Assembly (NCBI GenBank): GCA_021810175.1
Contig: JAJZJJ010000223.1
Location: 1 to 5,892, forward strand
Reading direction: 5' to 3'
DNA length: 5,892 nucleotides
From: Acidobacteriota bacterium
GTDB taxonomy: Bacteria > Acidobacteriota > Terriglobia > Terriglobales > Acidobacteriaceae
Shown here: one piece after another, positions 1 through 5,842 of the stretch
How positions within the stretch are numbered: the first letter of the stretch is position 1
Layout: the number at the start of each line of letters is the position of its first letter
Notes under the pieces: model-generated
Database searches by the model: none
Told to the model about the DNA's origin: nothing
What the model saw: the letters and a program-made list of their open reading frames with translations, nothing else
Program-made: the position numbers and the translations under genes

Positions 1-20
1 GAATTCTGGGAGCGGGATGA
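1..20 (+). CDS. Possible 3' end of upstream gene (fliQ by position)
   Basis: A frame ending in TGA at 18-20 reads ...I-L-G-A-G-stop, and this TGA overlaps the ATG of fliR as ATGA. Only about six codons are visible, so the protein cannot be identified from sequence. In many flagellar operons fliQ directly precedes fliR, so fliQ is the positional guess. The same ATGA arrangement occurs twice more in this window (1898 and 1921), which makes a real gene end here plausible. It could also be a chance stop. Confidence 0.35.
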
Positions 21-802
21 CCACGGACTGGGGCCGGGCGCTGACGGCGATGACGCTGGTGCTGCTGCGCATCAGCGGGCTGATGGTGTTTGCTCCGGTG
101 TTTTCGTCGGCGGCGATTCCGATGCGGGTGAAGGCGGTGTTTGTGCTGGCGATTTCGTTTCTGGTGGCTCCGGTGGTGGCGGGATTTCCGCGGGCGCATG
201 TGGAGCTGGGAATGATGCCGGTGCTGGGAGAGCTGAGCGTGGGAATGGTTTTCGGGCTGACGCTGTCGTTCCTGTTCGAAGCGCTGAGCTTCACCGGACA
301 GGTGCTGGGGTTCCAGTTCAGCTTTGCGCTGGTGAATCTGCTCGATCCGAACTCGCAGGTGGATACGCCGCTGCTGGGGCAGATGTTCGGGCTGCTGGGG
401 ACGCTGACGGTGCTGGCCACGGGGCTGGACCGGGTGGTGCTGGCGGCGTTGCTGCGGACATTTGTGGCGGCGCCGGTGGGGACGGTGAGTTTCAGTCCGG
501 GGGAGGCGCTGGCGCTGCTGCCGATGGCGGGGGGGATTTTTTCGGCGGCGCTGCAGTTGTCGGCTCCGGTGCTGGCGGCGACGCTGCTGGCGGAGGTGGC
601 GGTGGCTCTGGCGGGCAAGCTGGCGCCGCAGCTGCCGGTGATGGCGATCGACGTTCCGGCGAAGACGCTGGTGGGGTATGTGGTGCTGATCGGATCGCTG
701 GCGCTGTGGCCGGCGTGGATCGAATCGCATTTTGTGGCGCTGCTGCAGGCGGCGGGGCACCTGCTGGCGGGCACGGCGGGGATGGCGGGAAGCCATGGCT
801 GA
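17..802 (+). CDS. fliR: Flagellar export gate protein FliR
   Basis: FliR is an integral inner-membrane protein that, with FliP and FliQ, forms the core gate of the flagellar type III export apparatus. The 261-residue product matches the usual family length (about 260). It is very hydrophobic, with segments near residues 10-30, 38-56, 68-92, 122-150, 165-198 and 216-245. Family-like landmarks are LRISGLMVFAPVF near the N-terminus, the GQVLGFQFSFAL...DPNSQ stretch at about 95-115, and LAPQLPVMAIDVPAKTLVG at about 202-220. The ATG at 17 is preceded by GGGAG at 8-12 with a 4-base spacer and overlaps a possible upstream stop. The frame stays open to the window edge, so a slightly earlier start cannot be excluded, but this start gives the usual N-terminus. 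The 3' end overlaps flhB by 8 bases. FliR and FlhB are separate proteins here, not the fusion known in some clostridia. Confidence 0.95.
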   Translation: MTTDWGRALTAMTLVLLRISGLMVFAPVFSSAAIPMRVKAVFVLAISFLVAPVVAGFPRAHVELGMMPVLGELSVGMVFGLTLSFLFEALSFTGQVLGFQFSFALVNLLDPNSQVDTPLLGQMFGLLGTLTVLATGLDRVVLAALLRTFVAAPVGTVSFSPGEALALLPMAGGIFSAALQLSAPVLAATLLAEVAVALAGKLAPQLPVMAIDVPAKTLVGYVVLIGSLALWPAWIESHFVALLQAAGHLLAGTAGMAGSHG

Positions 803-1901
803 GGACCGCACAGAGAAAGCGACTCCGCGGCAGCGGCAGAAGGCCGCCGAGCGTGGCGACCGCGCGCACAGCCGCGATCTGGTGAGCGCCGCGGCGATGC
901 TGGCGGGAGTGTTCGCCCTGGGCGCGGCGGGGCGGCGATGGGTGGGCGAATGGGCGGGGGCGTGGCAGGTGTTTCTGGATCTGGGACAGCCGTCGGGCTG
1001 GGAGCGGATGAGCTCGAGCCAGATGGCGCTGGCGCTGCGGCATGCGCTGGTGGCTCCTCTGGAGCCGCTGCTGCTGGTCTTTGGGGTGACGGTGGCGGCG
1101 GCGGTGGCGGCGGGAGTGGCGCAGGGCGGCGGGTGGTCGCTGAACTTCGAGGCGCTGCAGCCGAAGGGGTCGAGGCTGAATCCGGTGGAGAATCTGAAGC
1201 GCATTTTTTCGCTGCAGGGCGTGGGGCGGATGGGCAAGTCGCTGGTGCCGGTAGGGGCGCTTGGTTTTTGCGCGGCACGCACGCTGGCGGCGCAGACGAG
1301 GATGCCGGCGATGAGCATGGCGCGCTATCCGAATCTGTTTTCGCTGCTCTATGAGCTGCTGCTGGACGGTGCGTGGATCTTTCTGGGATGGGCCGGGGTG
1401 GACTACGTGATGGAGTGGAGGGGCCGGGAGGCGCGGCTGAAGATGTCGAAGCAGGAGCTGCGGGACGAGTTCAAGGAGACGGAAGGCAGTCCGCAGGTGA
1501 AGGCGAGGATTCGCGGGCTGCGGCGGCAGATGCGGCGGCGGCAGATGAAGGCGGACATCTCGCGGGCCTCGGTGGTGGTGACGAATCCGACGCATTATGC
1601 GGTGGCGCTGAGCTTCGACTTCGAGACGATGGAGGCGCCGAAGGTACTGGCCAAGGGGCGGGATCTGCTGGCGGCGCAGATTCGCGAGGAGGCGCAGTGG
1701 GCCGGGGTGCCGATTGTGGAGAATCCGCCGCTGGCGCGGTCGCTCTACCGGCAGGTGGAGCCGGGGCAGGCGATTCCGTTCGAGCTTTATGCGGCGGTGG
1801 CGGCGATTCTGGCGTGGCTCTACCGGCGCGAGGTGGAGGAGCGGGTGCGGCGGGAGCGGGCCGAAGGGCGGCGTTTGCAGCCGGCCAAGGGGACGGCATG
1901 A
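795..1901 (+). CDS. flhB: Flagellar export switch protein FlhB
   Basis: FlhB is the inner-membrane component that switches export from rod/hook to filament substrates. The product is 368 residues (Salmonella FlhB is 383). The N-terminus MAEDRTEKATPRQRQKAAER, followed by HSRDL, is the typical basic FlhB leader. Hydrophobic segments lie near 31-46, 86-109, 147-167 and 182-206, followed by the basic linker (about 207-255). The self-cleavage motif NPTH is intact at residues 264-267 (codons from 1584), so the protein should split after Asn264 into FlhB-N and a C-terminal piece of about 104 residues. The tail after about 345 is highly charged. I chose ATG 795 because the conserved leader begins there; an in-frame ATG at 732 would add 21 unrelated residues. 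GGGAAG at 787-792 is too close to be an ideal ribosome binding site, so coupling to fliR translation is likely. The stop overlaps the ATG at 1898. Confidence 0.96.
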   Translation: MAEDRTEKATPRQRQKAAERGDRAHSRDLVSAAAMLAGVFALGAAGRRWVGEWAGAWQVFLDLGQPSGWERMSSSQMALALRHALVAPLEPLLLVFGVTVAAAVAAGVAQGGGWSLNFEALQPKGSRLNPVENLKRIFSLQGVGRMGKSLVPVGALGFCAARTLAAQTRMPAMSMARYPNLFSLLYELLLDGAWIFLGWAGVDYVMEWRGREARLKMSKQELRDEFKETEGSPQVKARIRGLRRQMRRRQMKADISRASVVVTNPTHYAVALSFDFETMEAPKVLAKGRDLLAAQIREEAQWAGVPIVENPPLARSLYRQVEPGQAIPFELYAAVAAILAWLYRREVEERVRRERAEGRRLQPAKGTA

Positions 1902-1924
1902 AAGAGGAGACGGTCAAAGAATGA
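1898..1924 (+). CDS. 8-residue mini-ORF bridging flhB and flhA
   Basis: The frame ATG AAA GAG GAG ACG GTC AAA GAA TGA encodes MKEETVKE. Its ATG overlaps the flhB stop (ATGA at 1898-1901) and its stop overlaps the flhA ATG (ATGA at 1921-1924), so it exactly fills the gap between the two genes. AAGGGGA at 1887-1893 sits 4 bases before its ATG and could act as its ribosome binding site. The peptide is charged and has no recognisable domain. The likely role, if translated, is to carry terminating flhB ribosomes to the flhA start; this is inference. It may be a chance arrangement, since the same bases hold the flhA ribosome binding site. Confidence 0.35.
   Translation: MKEETVKE
1904..1909 (+). 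promoter_or_regulatory. Ribosome binding site of flhA
   Basis: GAGGAG lies 11 bases before the flhA ATG at 1921, slightly longer than usual spacing. It sits within an A-rich patch (1898-1924) that stands out from the GC-rich surroundings and should be poorly structured. It also lies inside the mini-ORF, so ribosomes translating that ORF would pass over it. Confidence 0.6.
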
Positions 1925-4023
1925 GCGCCGGAGCGATGACGCTGGGACAATCTGGGAGCCAGCCGGGCCGGGGCGCGGCGCATTTGCTGCGGACGATGGC
2001 ACTGCCGGTGGCAGCGATCAGCATTTTGTTTGTGATGGTGGTGCCGGTTCCGGCATTTGTGATGGACATGCTGCTGGCCTGTTCGATCGCGGCGGCGGTG
2101 CTGGTGTTTCTGGCGGCGGTGCAGCTGCGGCGGGCGGTGGAGTTTTCGGTGTTTCCGACGCTGCTGCTGCTGCTGACGCTGTTTCGGCTGTCGCTGAATA
2201 TTGCGTCGAGCCGGAGGATTCTGCTGCATGGCAACGAGGGGACGGCGGCGGCGGGTCACGTGATTGACGCCTTTGGGCAGTTCGTGGTGGGCGGGAATTA
2301 CGTGGTGGGTTTTGTACTGTTCCTGGCGCTGATTGCGATTCAGTTTCTGGTGGTGAGTCATGGAGCGGTGCGCACCGCGGAGGTGACGGCGCGGTTCACG
2401 CTGGACGCTTTGCCGGGCAAGCAGATGGCGATTGACGCGGACATGAATGCGGGGCTGATCGACGAGGCGACAGCGAGAAAAAGACGGCAGGCGATTGCCC
2501 AGGAGGCGGAGTTCTACGGGGCGATGGACGGGGCGGCTCGCTTCAGTCAGCGGGACGCGCTGGCAACGATTCTGATTACGGCGATCAACATTGTGGCCGG
2601 CCTGCTGATCGGGACGCTGCAGCAGGGCGTGGATCTGAGCGAGGCGGTGCGGACGTACACGATCCTGACGGTGGGTGACGGGCTGGTGACGATGATTCCG
2701 TCGCTGCTGGTTTCGGTGGCGGGCGGCATTGTGCTGACGCGGGCTTCCTCGTCGGGGCAGCTGACGACGGAGCTGGGAACGCAGCTGCTGGGGCGGGGCA
2801 CGACGCTGTATGTGGCCAGCGGAGTTCTGGGAGCGCTGTGTCTGATTCCCGGACTGCCGAAGCTGACGTTTCTGATTCCGGCGGTGGCGCTGGGATATGT
2901 GGGGTCGCGCGTGGCGAAGCGCGAAGCGGCTCCGGCGGCGGAGGCCGAGCCGGCGAAGAAGGCGGCGGAGAAGCCGGAGAACATGGCGTCGGCGCTGCGG
3001 CTGGACGAGCTGAGCCTGGAGATCGGCTTCCAGCTGATTCCGCTGGTGGACGAGAAGCAGGGCGGGCAGATGCTGCAGCGGGTGAAGACGCTGCGGCGGC
3101 ATCTGGCCGGGGAGCTGGGCTTCCTGATTCCGCCGGTGCATATCTCGGACAATTTGCGGCTGAAGGCGCGGGAGTATGTCTTTTCGCTGCGGGGGGTGGA
3201 GATCGGGCGCTGGCAGACGGAGGGGAACTGTCTGCTGGCGGTATCGACCGAGGCGCAGCCGCGTCCGCTGCCGGGGCGGGAGACCAGGGAGCCGGCCTAT
3301 GGCGCGCCGGCCCGATGGATTCAGCCGGCGCTCGAGAACGACGCGCTGGCGGCCGGGTATTCGGTGGTGGATCAGGGGACGGTGATTGGAACGCATCTGG
3401 CGGAGTTGATCCGGCGGCATGCGCATGAGCTGCTGGGGCGTGCGGAGACGAAGCGGCTGCTGGACTCGCTGGGCGAGAGCCATCCGAAGCTGGTGGAGGA
3501 GCTGGTGCCGAAGTTGCTGTCGCTGGGCGAGGTGCAGCGGGTGCTGCAGCAGCTGCTGCGCGAGCAGGTATCGATTCGGGATCTGGGAACGATTCTGGAA
3601 TCGCTGGTGGAGACCGCGGCGCAGAGCCGGGCTTTGCCGCAGCTGGTGGAGGCGGCGCGGCAGTCGCTGGGGAGGCGGCTGACGCGTCCGCTGCTGGACA
3701 CGGAGGGAACGCTGAAGGTGATCGCGATGGAGCCGGCGGTGGAGGAGGAGCTGATGGCGCTGGTGGTTCCGGAAGCGGGGGCGCGACTGCTGACGGCGGG
3801 GACGAATACGCCGGTGCTGCGCCGGATCGCCGACTCTTTGAAACGTCTAATCGGCCCGGGCGGGGCTTCGGCCCAGCCCGTGCTGCTCTGTCCCAGTCCG
3901 GCGCGCTACTACCTGAAGCGCTGGCTGGAGCCGCTGATGCCGCGGCTGACGGTGGTGGCGCCGTCGGAGATTCCTCCGGAGGTTCCGGTCCGGGCAGCGG
4001 GGGTGGTGCGGCAGGGAGCATAG
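1921..4023 (+). CDS. flhA: Flagellar export gate/docking protein FlhA
   Basis: FlhA (FHIPEP family) is the large inner-membrane export component; its cytoplasmic ring receives chaperone-substrate complexes and it helps couple export to the proton gradient. The product has 700 residues, the usual length. The membrane part spans about 25-330, with the family signature RLSLNIASSR at 89-98, the cytoplasmic-loop block PGKQMAIDADMNAGLI at 165-180, and GAMDGA at 200-205. Asp203 probably matches the functionally important loop Asp (Asp208) of Salmonella. A charged, Ala/Glu/Lys-rich linker at about 331-355 leads to the cytoplasmic domain (about 356-690), which contains ARWIQP (464-469), GYSVVD (479-484), LLCPSPARYYLKRWLE (655-670) and SEIPPEV near the end. 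ATG 1921 is chosen for its overlap with the mini-ORF and the GAGGAG upstream; ATG 1936 is a possible alternative. An unusual hairpin with atypical codons lies at 3857-3880. Confidence 0.97.
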   Translation: MSAGAMTLGQSGSQPGRGAAHLLRTMALPVAAISILFVMVVPVPAFVMDMLLACSIAAAVLVFLAAVQLRRAVEFSVFPTLLLLLTLFRLSLNIASSRRILLHGNEGTAAAGHVIDAFGQFVVGGNYVVGFVLFLALIAIQFLVVSHGAVRTAEVTARFTLDALPGKQMAIDADMNAGLIDEATARKRRQAIAQEAEFYGAMDGAARFSQRDALATILITAINIVAGLLIGTLQQGVDLSEAVRTYTILTVGDGLVTMIPSLLVSVAGGIVLTRASSSGQLTTELGTQLLGRGTTLYVASGVLGALCLIPGLPKLTFLIPAVALGYVGSRVAKREAAPAAEAEPAKKAAEKPENMASALRLDELSLEIGFQLIPLVDEKQGGQMLQRVKTLRRHLAGELGFLIPPVHISDNLRLKAREYVFSLRGVEIGRWQTEGNCLLAVSTEAQPRPLPGRETREPAYGAPARWIQPALENDALAAGYSVVDQGTVIGTHLAELIRRHAHELLGRAETKRLLDSLGESHPKLVEELVPKLLSLGEVQRVLQQLLREQVSIRDLGTILESLVETAAQSRALPQLVEAARQSLGRRLTRPLLDTEGTLKVIAMEPAVEEELMALVVPEAGARLLTAGTNTPVLRRIADSLKRLIGPGGASAQPVLLCPSPARYYLKRWLEPLMPRLTVVAPSEIPPEVPVRAAGVVRQGA
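3857..3880 (+). other. Strong C(TTCG)G-capped hairpin inside flhA
   Basis: Bases 3857-3866 pair with 3871-3880 to give a 10-position stem, all G-C pairs except one G/A mismatch (3862 with 3875). The loop is TTCG (3867-3870), closed by C3866-G3871, the exact C(UUCG)G form known to be exceptionally stable in RNA. It covers flhA codons 646-654, in a variable stretch before the conserved LLCPSP segment. No T-run follows, so it does not look like an intrinsic terminator. Whether it has a function is unknown. Confidence 0.6.
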
Positions 4024-4036
4024 GGGCGGGAGAACC

Positions 4037-4045
4037 GGAGGAGGT
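4037..4045 (+). promoter_or_regulatory. Strong ribosome binding site of fliA
   Basis: GGAGGAGGT contains the full AGGAGGT complement to the 16S rRNA 3' end and lies 6 bases before the ATG at 4052. It is the best ribosome binding site in the window and decides the start of fliA over several downstream in-frame ATGs. It lies in the 28-base gap after flhA, the longest gap between genes here. Confidence 0.8.
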
Positions 4046-4051
4046 AGCGGC

Positions 4052-4873
4052 ATGGGATACGTTGGGCAGGGAGCGGACGCGTGGGGAGGACCAGCGGAAA
4101 GGCCGGTCGCCGCAACCGGCATGGCCTTGGGCGAGATGAGGGAAGCGATGGAGCCGATGCCGGGGGGAGACCGGGAGCGGATGATGCTGGAGCAGATGCC
4201 GACGGTGCGCTGGCTGGCGCGGCGGATTCACGAGCGGTTACCGCAGCATGTGGACCTGGAGGATCTGGTGAGCGCGGGAACGCTGGGTCTGCTGGATGCG
4301 TTCAAGAAATTCGATCCGGCCAAGAAAGTGCAGTTCCGCAGTTATGCGCAGTTCCGCATCCGTGGGGCAATTCTGGACAGTCTGCGGACGCTCGACTGGA
4401 GCCCCCGGGACCTGCGGCGCAAGGGGCGGGCGGTGGAAGAGGCGATCCGGCGGCTGACGGCTCAGTATGGGCGGGCGCCGATGGAGCCGGAAGTGGCGCA
4501 GGAGATGGGGCTGGAGCTGGAGGAGTACCAGCAACTGCTGGGCGAGCTGAAGGGGCTGGAGATCGGCACTCTGAATCTGGAGCGCTCCGAGGAGTCGGGC
4601 GAAGAGGAACTGGCTTATATCCCGAACGGGCCGGAGGAGGATCCGCTGTTCCGCTGTCTGCGGGGAGAGATGCGGGAGCGTCTGGCGGCCGCGATCGATC
4701 AGCTGCCGGAGCGGGAGCGGCTGGTGGTGACGCTTTACTACTACGAGGAGATGACGATGAAGGAGATCGGGCTGGTGCTGGGCGTGGTGGAGTCGCGCGT
4801 CTCGCAGATCCACTCCTCGGCGGTGGTACACCTGCGGGCGCGGCTGGCGGAGCTGGGCGCGAAGCGGAGATAG
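4052..4873 (+). CDS. fliA: Flagellar sigma factor FliA (sigma-28)
   Basis: FliA directs RNA polymerase to late flagellar and chemotaxis promoters and is usually held by the anti-sigma factor FlgM until the hook is finished. The 273-residue product has sigma-70 region 2 at about 45-118 (DLEDLVSAGTLGLLDAFKKF at 68-87, then FRSYAQFRIRGAILDSLRTLDW), region 3 at about 119-165, and region 4 at about 212-268 with the helix-turn-helix MTMKEIGLVLGVVESRVSQIH. The RIRGAILDSLRTLDW and SRVSQIHS stretches are typical of the FliA/WhiG group. The family usually has about 240 residues; the extra length is a roughly 40-residue Gly/Ala/Met-rich N-terminus. ATG 4052 is chosen for its strong ribosome binding site, though ATG 4181 (with GGGAG upstream) would give a more standard N-terminus. 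The acidic patch ERSEESGEEELAYI at 177-190 separates regions 3 and 4. FlgM is not in the window. Confidence 0.95.
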   Translation: MGYVGQGADAWGGPAERPVAATGMALGEMREAMEPMPGGDRERMMLEQMPTVRWLARRIHERLPQHVDLEDLVSAGTLGLLDAFKKFDPAKKVQFRSYAQFRIRGAILDSLRTLDWSPRDLRRKGRAVEEAIRRLTAQYGRAPMEPEVAQEMGLELEEYQQLLGELKGLEIGTLNLERSEESGEEELAYIPNGPEEDPLFRCLRGEMRERLAAAIDQLPERERLVVTLYYYEEMTMKEIGLVLGVVESRVSQIHSSAVVHLRARLAELGAKRR

Positions 4874-4876
4874 AGC

Positions 4877-4882
4877 GGAAGG
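4877..4882 (+). promoter_or_regulatory. Ribosome binding site of fliM
   Basis: GGAAGG ends 6 bases before the fliM ATG at 4889, inside the 15-base gap after the fliA stop. It is a moderate match to the consensus and supports ATG 4889 as the start. Confidence 0.5.
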
Positions 4883-4888
4883 GCGGCG

Positions 4889-5842
4889 ATGGAAAAAGAG
4901 CTGGGCCAGGAGGAGATCGACGCGCTGTTTCAGGCGGCGCGCGCGCGCAGCCGGGCGGCGGAGGAGAGCGGCAGCCGGGTGATGCCGTGGAGCTTTTCGC
5001 GCTCGGGGCAGATTTCAAACGAGCAGCTGCGGGCGATCAGCATGCTGAACGACATTTTTGCGCGCAACCTGACGCATCATCTGAGCGCGTGGCTGCGCAC
5101 GCGGGTGCAGGTGAGCCTGGTTTCGGCGGAACAGATTCCCTTCAGCGAGTTTCTGCTGCGGGTTCCGGATCTGGCCTACATTGGTTCGGTGCGGCTGGAA
5201 CCGCTGGGGGCGGTTTCGGTGCTGCAGATGGATCTGACGACAGCGCCTTCGATGATCGATCTGCTGCTGGGAGGCGAGGGCCAGGCGGCTGCTCCGCGAG
5301 AGCTGACGGACATAGAAGAGTCGATTCTCTCCGGGGTGGTGGAGGCGATCTGCCGCGAGCTGACGACGGCGTGGCAGTCGGTGGGCTTCAATTTTGTTTT
5401 TGAGAAACGGCACATGCAGACCCAGGCTCCGCGGCTGATCCCGGTGGCCGAGAAGACGCTGTGTCTGAGCTTCGAGCTGCGACTGGGCGAGACCAGCGGA
5501 CTGCTAAACCTGGCCTTTCCGGCGGTGGCTTCGAATACGATTCTGCGCCGGCTGGCGGGGGAGAAGGGCCGCCAGCGGAGGCATGCCGCGGAGACGCGGC
5601 AGCGGATGCGGGAGCTGACGGGCCGGTGTGTGACCACGACGTCGCTGGAACTGCCGCGGGTGCGGATTCCGGCGGAGTCTCTGCATGGGCTGCGGCCCGG
5701 TTCCATTTTGCGGCTGGAGATGCCGGCGCGCACGGCGGCAAAGTTTCTGGCCGGCAATGTGGCGCTGTTTGCGGCCGCGCCAGTGGCGCAGGCGGAGCAG
5801 CGGGCGGCGCATCTGATGGCGGCGAGCGAGAGGAAGGGTTGA
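4889..5842 (+). CDS. fliM: Flagellar motor switch protein FliM
   Basis: FliM is the middle component of the cytoplasmic C-ring; it binds phosphorylated CheY and, with FliG and FliN, sets rotation direction. The 317-residue product has the N-terminal LGQEEIDALF (5-14), matching the CheY-binding LSQ-E-IDALL motif. A short Arg/Ala/Ser-rich linker follows, then the middle domain: PWSFSRSGQISNEQLRAI (33-50), FARNLTHHLSAWLR (57-70), LLLGGEG at 125-131 (the GG-G motif for FliG contact), and RELTDIEESI (137-146). FELRLGETSGLLNLAFP (195-211) ends the middle domain. The C-terminal SpoA-type (FliN-like) domain is about 245-305, with RVRIPAESLHGLRPGSILRL. Length is typical (about 320-335). The start has GGAAGG upstream. 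The stop overlaps the next ATG by one base (TGATG). The intact N-terminal motif implies CheY-controlled switching, but no chemotaxis gene is visible here. Confidence 0.96.
   Translation: MEKELGQEEIDALFQAARARSRAAEESGSRVMPWSFSRSGQISNEQLRAISMLNDIFARNLTHHLSAWLRTRVQVSLVSAEQIPFSEFLLRVPDLAYIGSVRLEPLGAVSVLQMDLTTAPSMIDLLLGGEGQAAAPRELTDIEESILSGVVEAICRELTTAWQSVGFNFVFEKRHMQTQAPRLIPVAEKTLCLSFELRLGETSGLLNLAFPAVASNTILRRLAGEKGRQRRHAAETRQRMRELTGRCVTTTSLELPRVRIPAESLHGLRPGSILRLEMPARTAAKFLAGNVALFAAAPVAQAEQRAAHLMAASERKG
5831..5837 (+). promoter_or_regulatory. Ribosome binding site of the gene after fliM
   Basis: AGGAAGG lies 4 bases before the ATG at 5842, within the last codons of fliM. Together with the TGATG overlap it supports a real start there. 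Confidence 0.5.

Noticed and set aside
1..6. GAATTC (EcoRI site) exactly at the window edge as a cloning junction
   Set aside because: A six-base site at the edge is weak evidence, and the gene content is continuous and natural.
492..1595. Minus-strand frame of 367 codons opposite fliR and flhB
   Set aside because: Same explanation: Arg/Pro/His-rich shadow with no recognisable motif or convincing start.
2161..2175. (CTG)5 run as a trinucleotide repeat
   Set aside because: It encodes a poly-Leu membrane segment of FlhA in a gene that uses CTG for nearly all Leu; expected from codon use.
1471..3483. Long open frame on the minus strand (670 codons), antisense to flhB and flhA
   Set aside because: The translation is rich in Arg, His, Gln and Pro with no domain. 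It is the expected shadow of G-ending sense codons, which rarely create antisense stops, while the plus strand encodes clear FlhB and FlhA.
3857..3880. Hairpin as an intrinsic transcription terminator
   Set aside because: It lies inside flhA and is not followed by a T-run on either strand, so classical termination is unlikely.
4024..4051. Separate promoter for fliA in the gap after flhA
   Set aside because: The 28 bases hold only a strong ribosome binding site; no recognisable -35/-10 or sigma-28/sigma-54 type elements are visible.
2585..4231. Long minus-strand frame (548 codons) of Pro/Ala/Ser-rich composition
   Set aside because: Low-complexity translation opposite flhA and the start of fliA; explained by codon bias.
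4081..5403. Plus-strand 440-codon frame overlapping fliA and fliM
   Set aside because: Gly/Ala/Asp-rich shadow frame across two well-supported genes; no ribosome binding site or domain.
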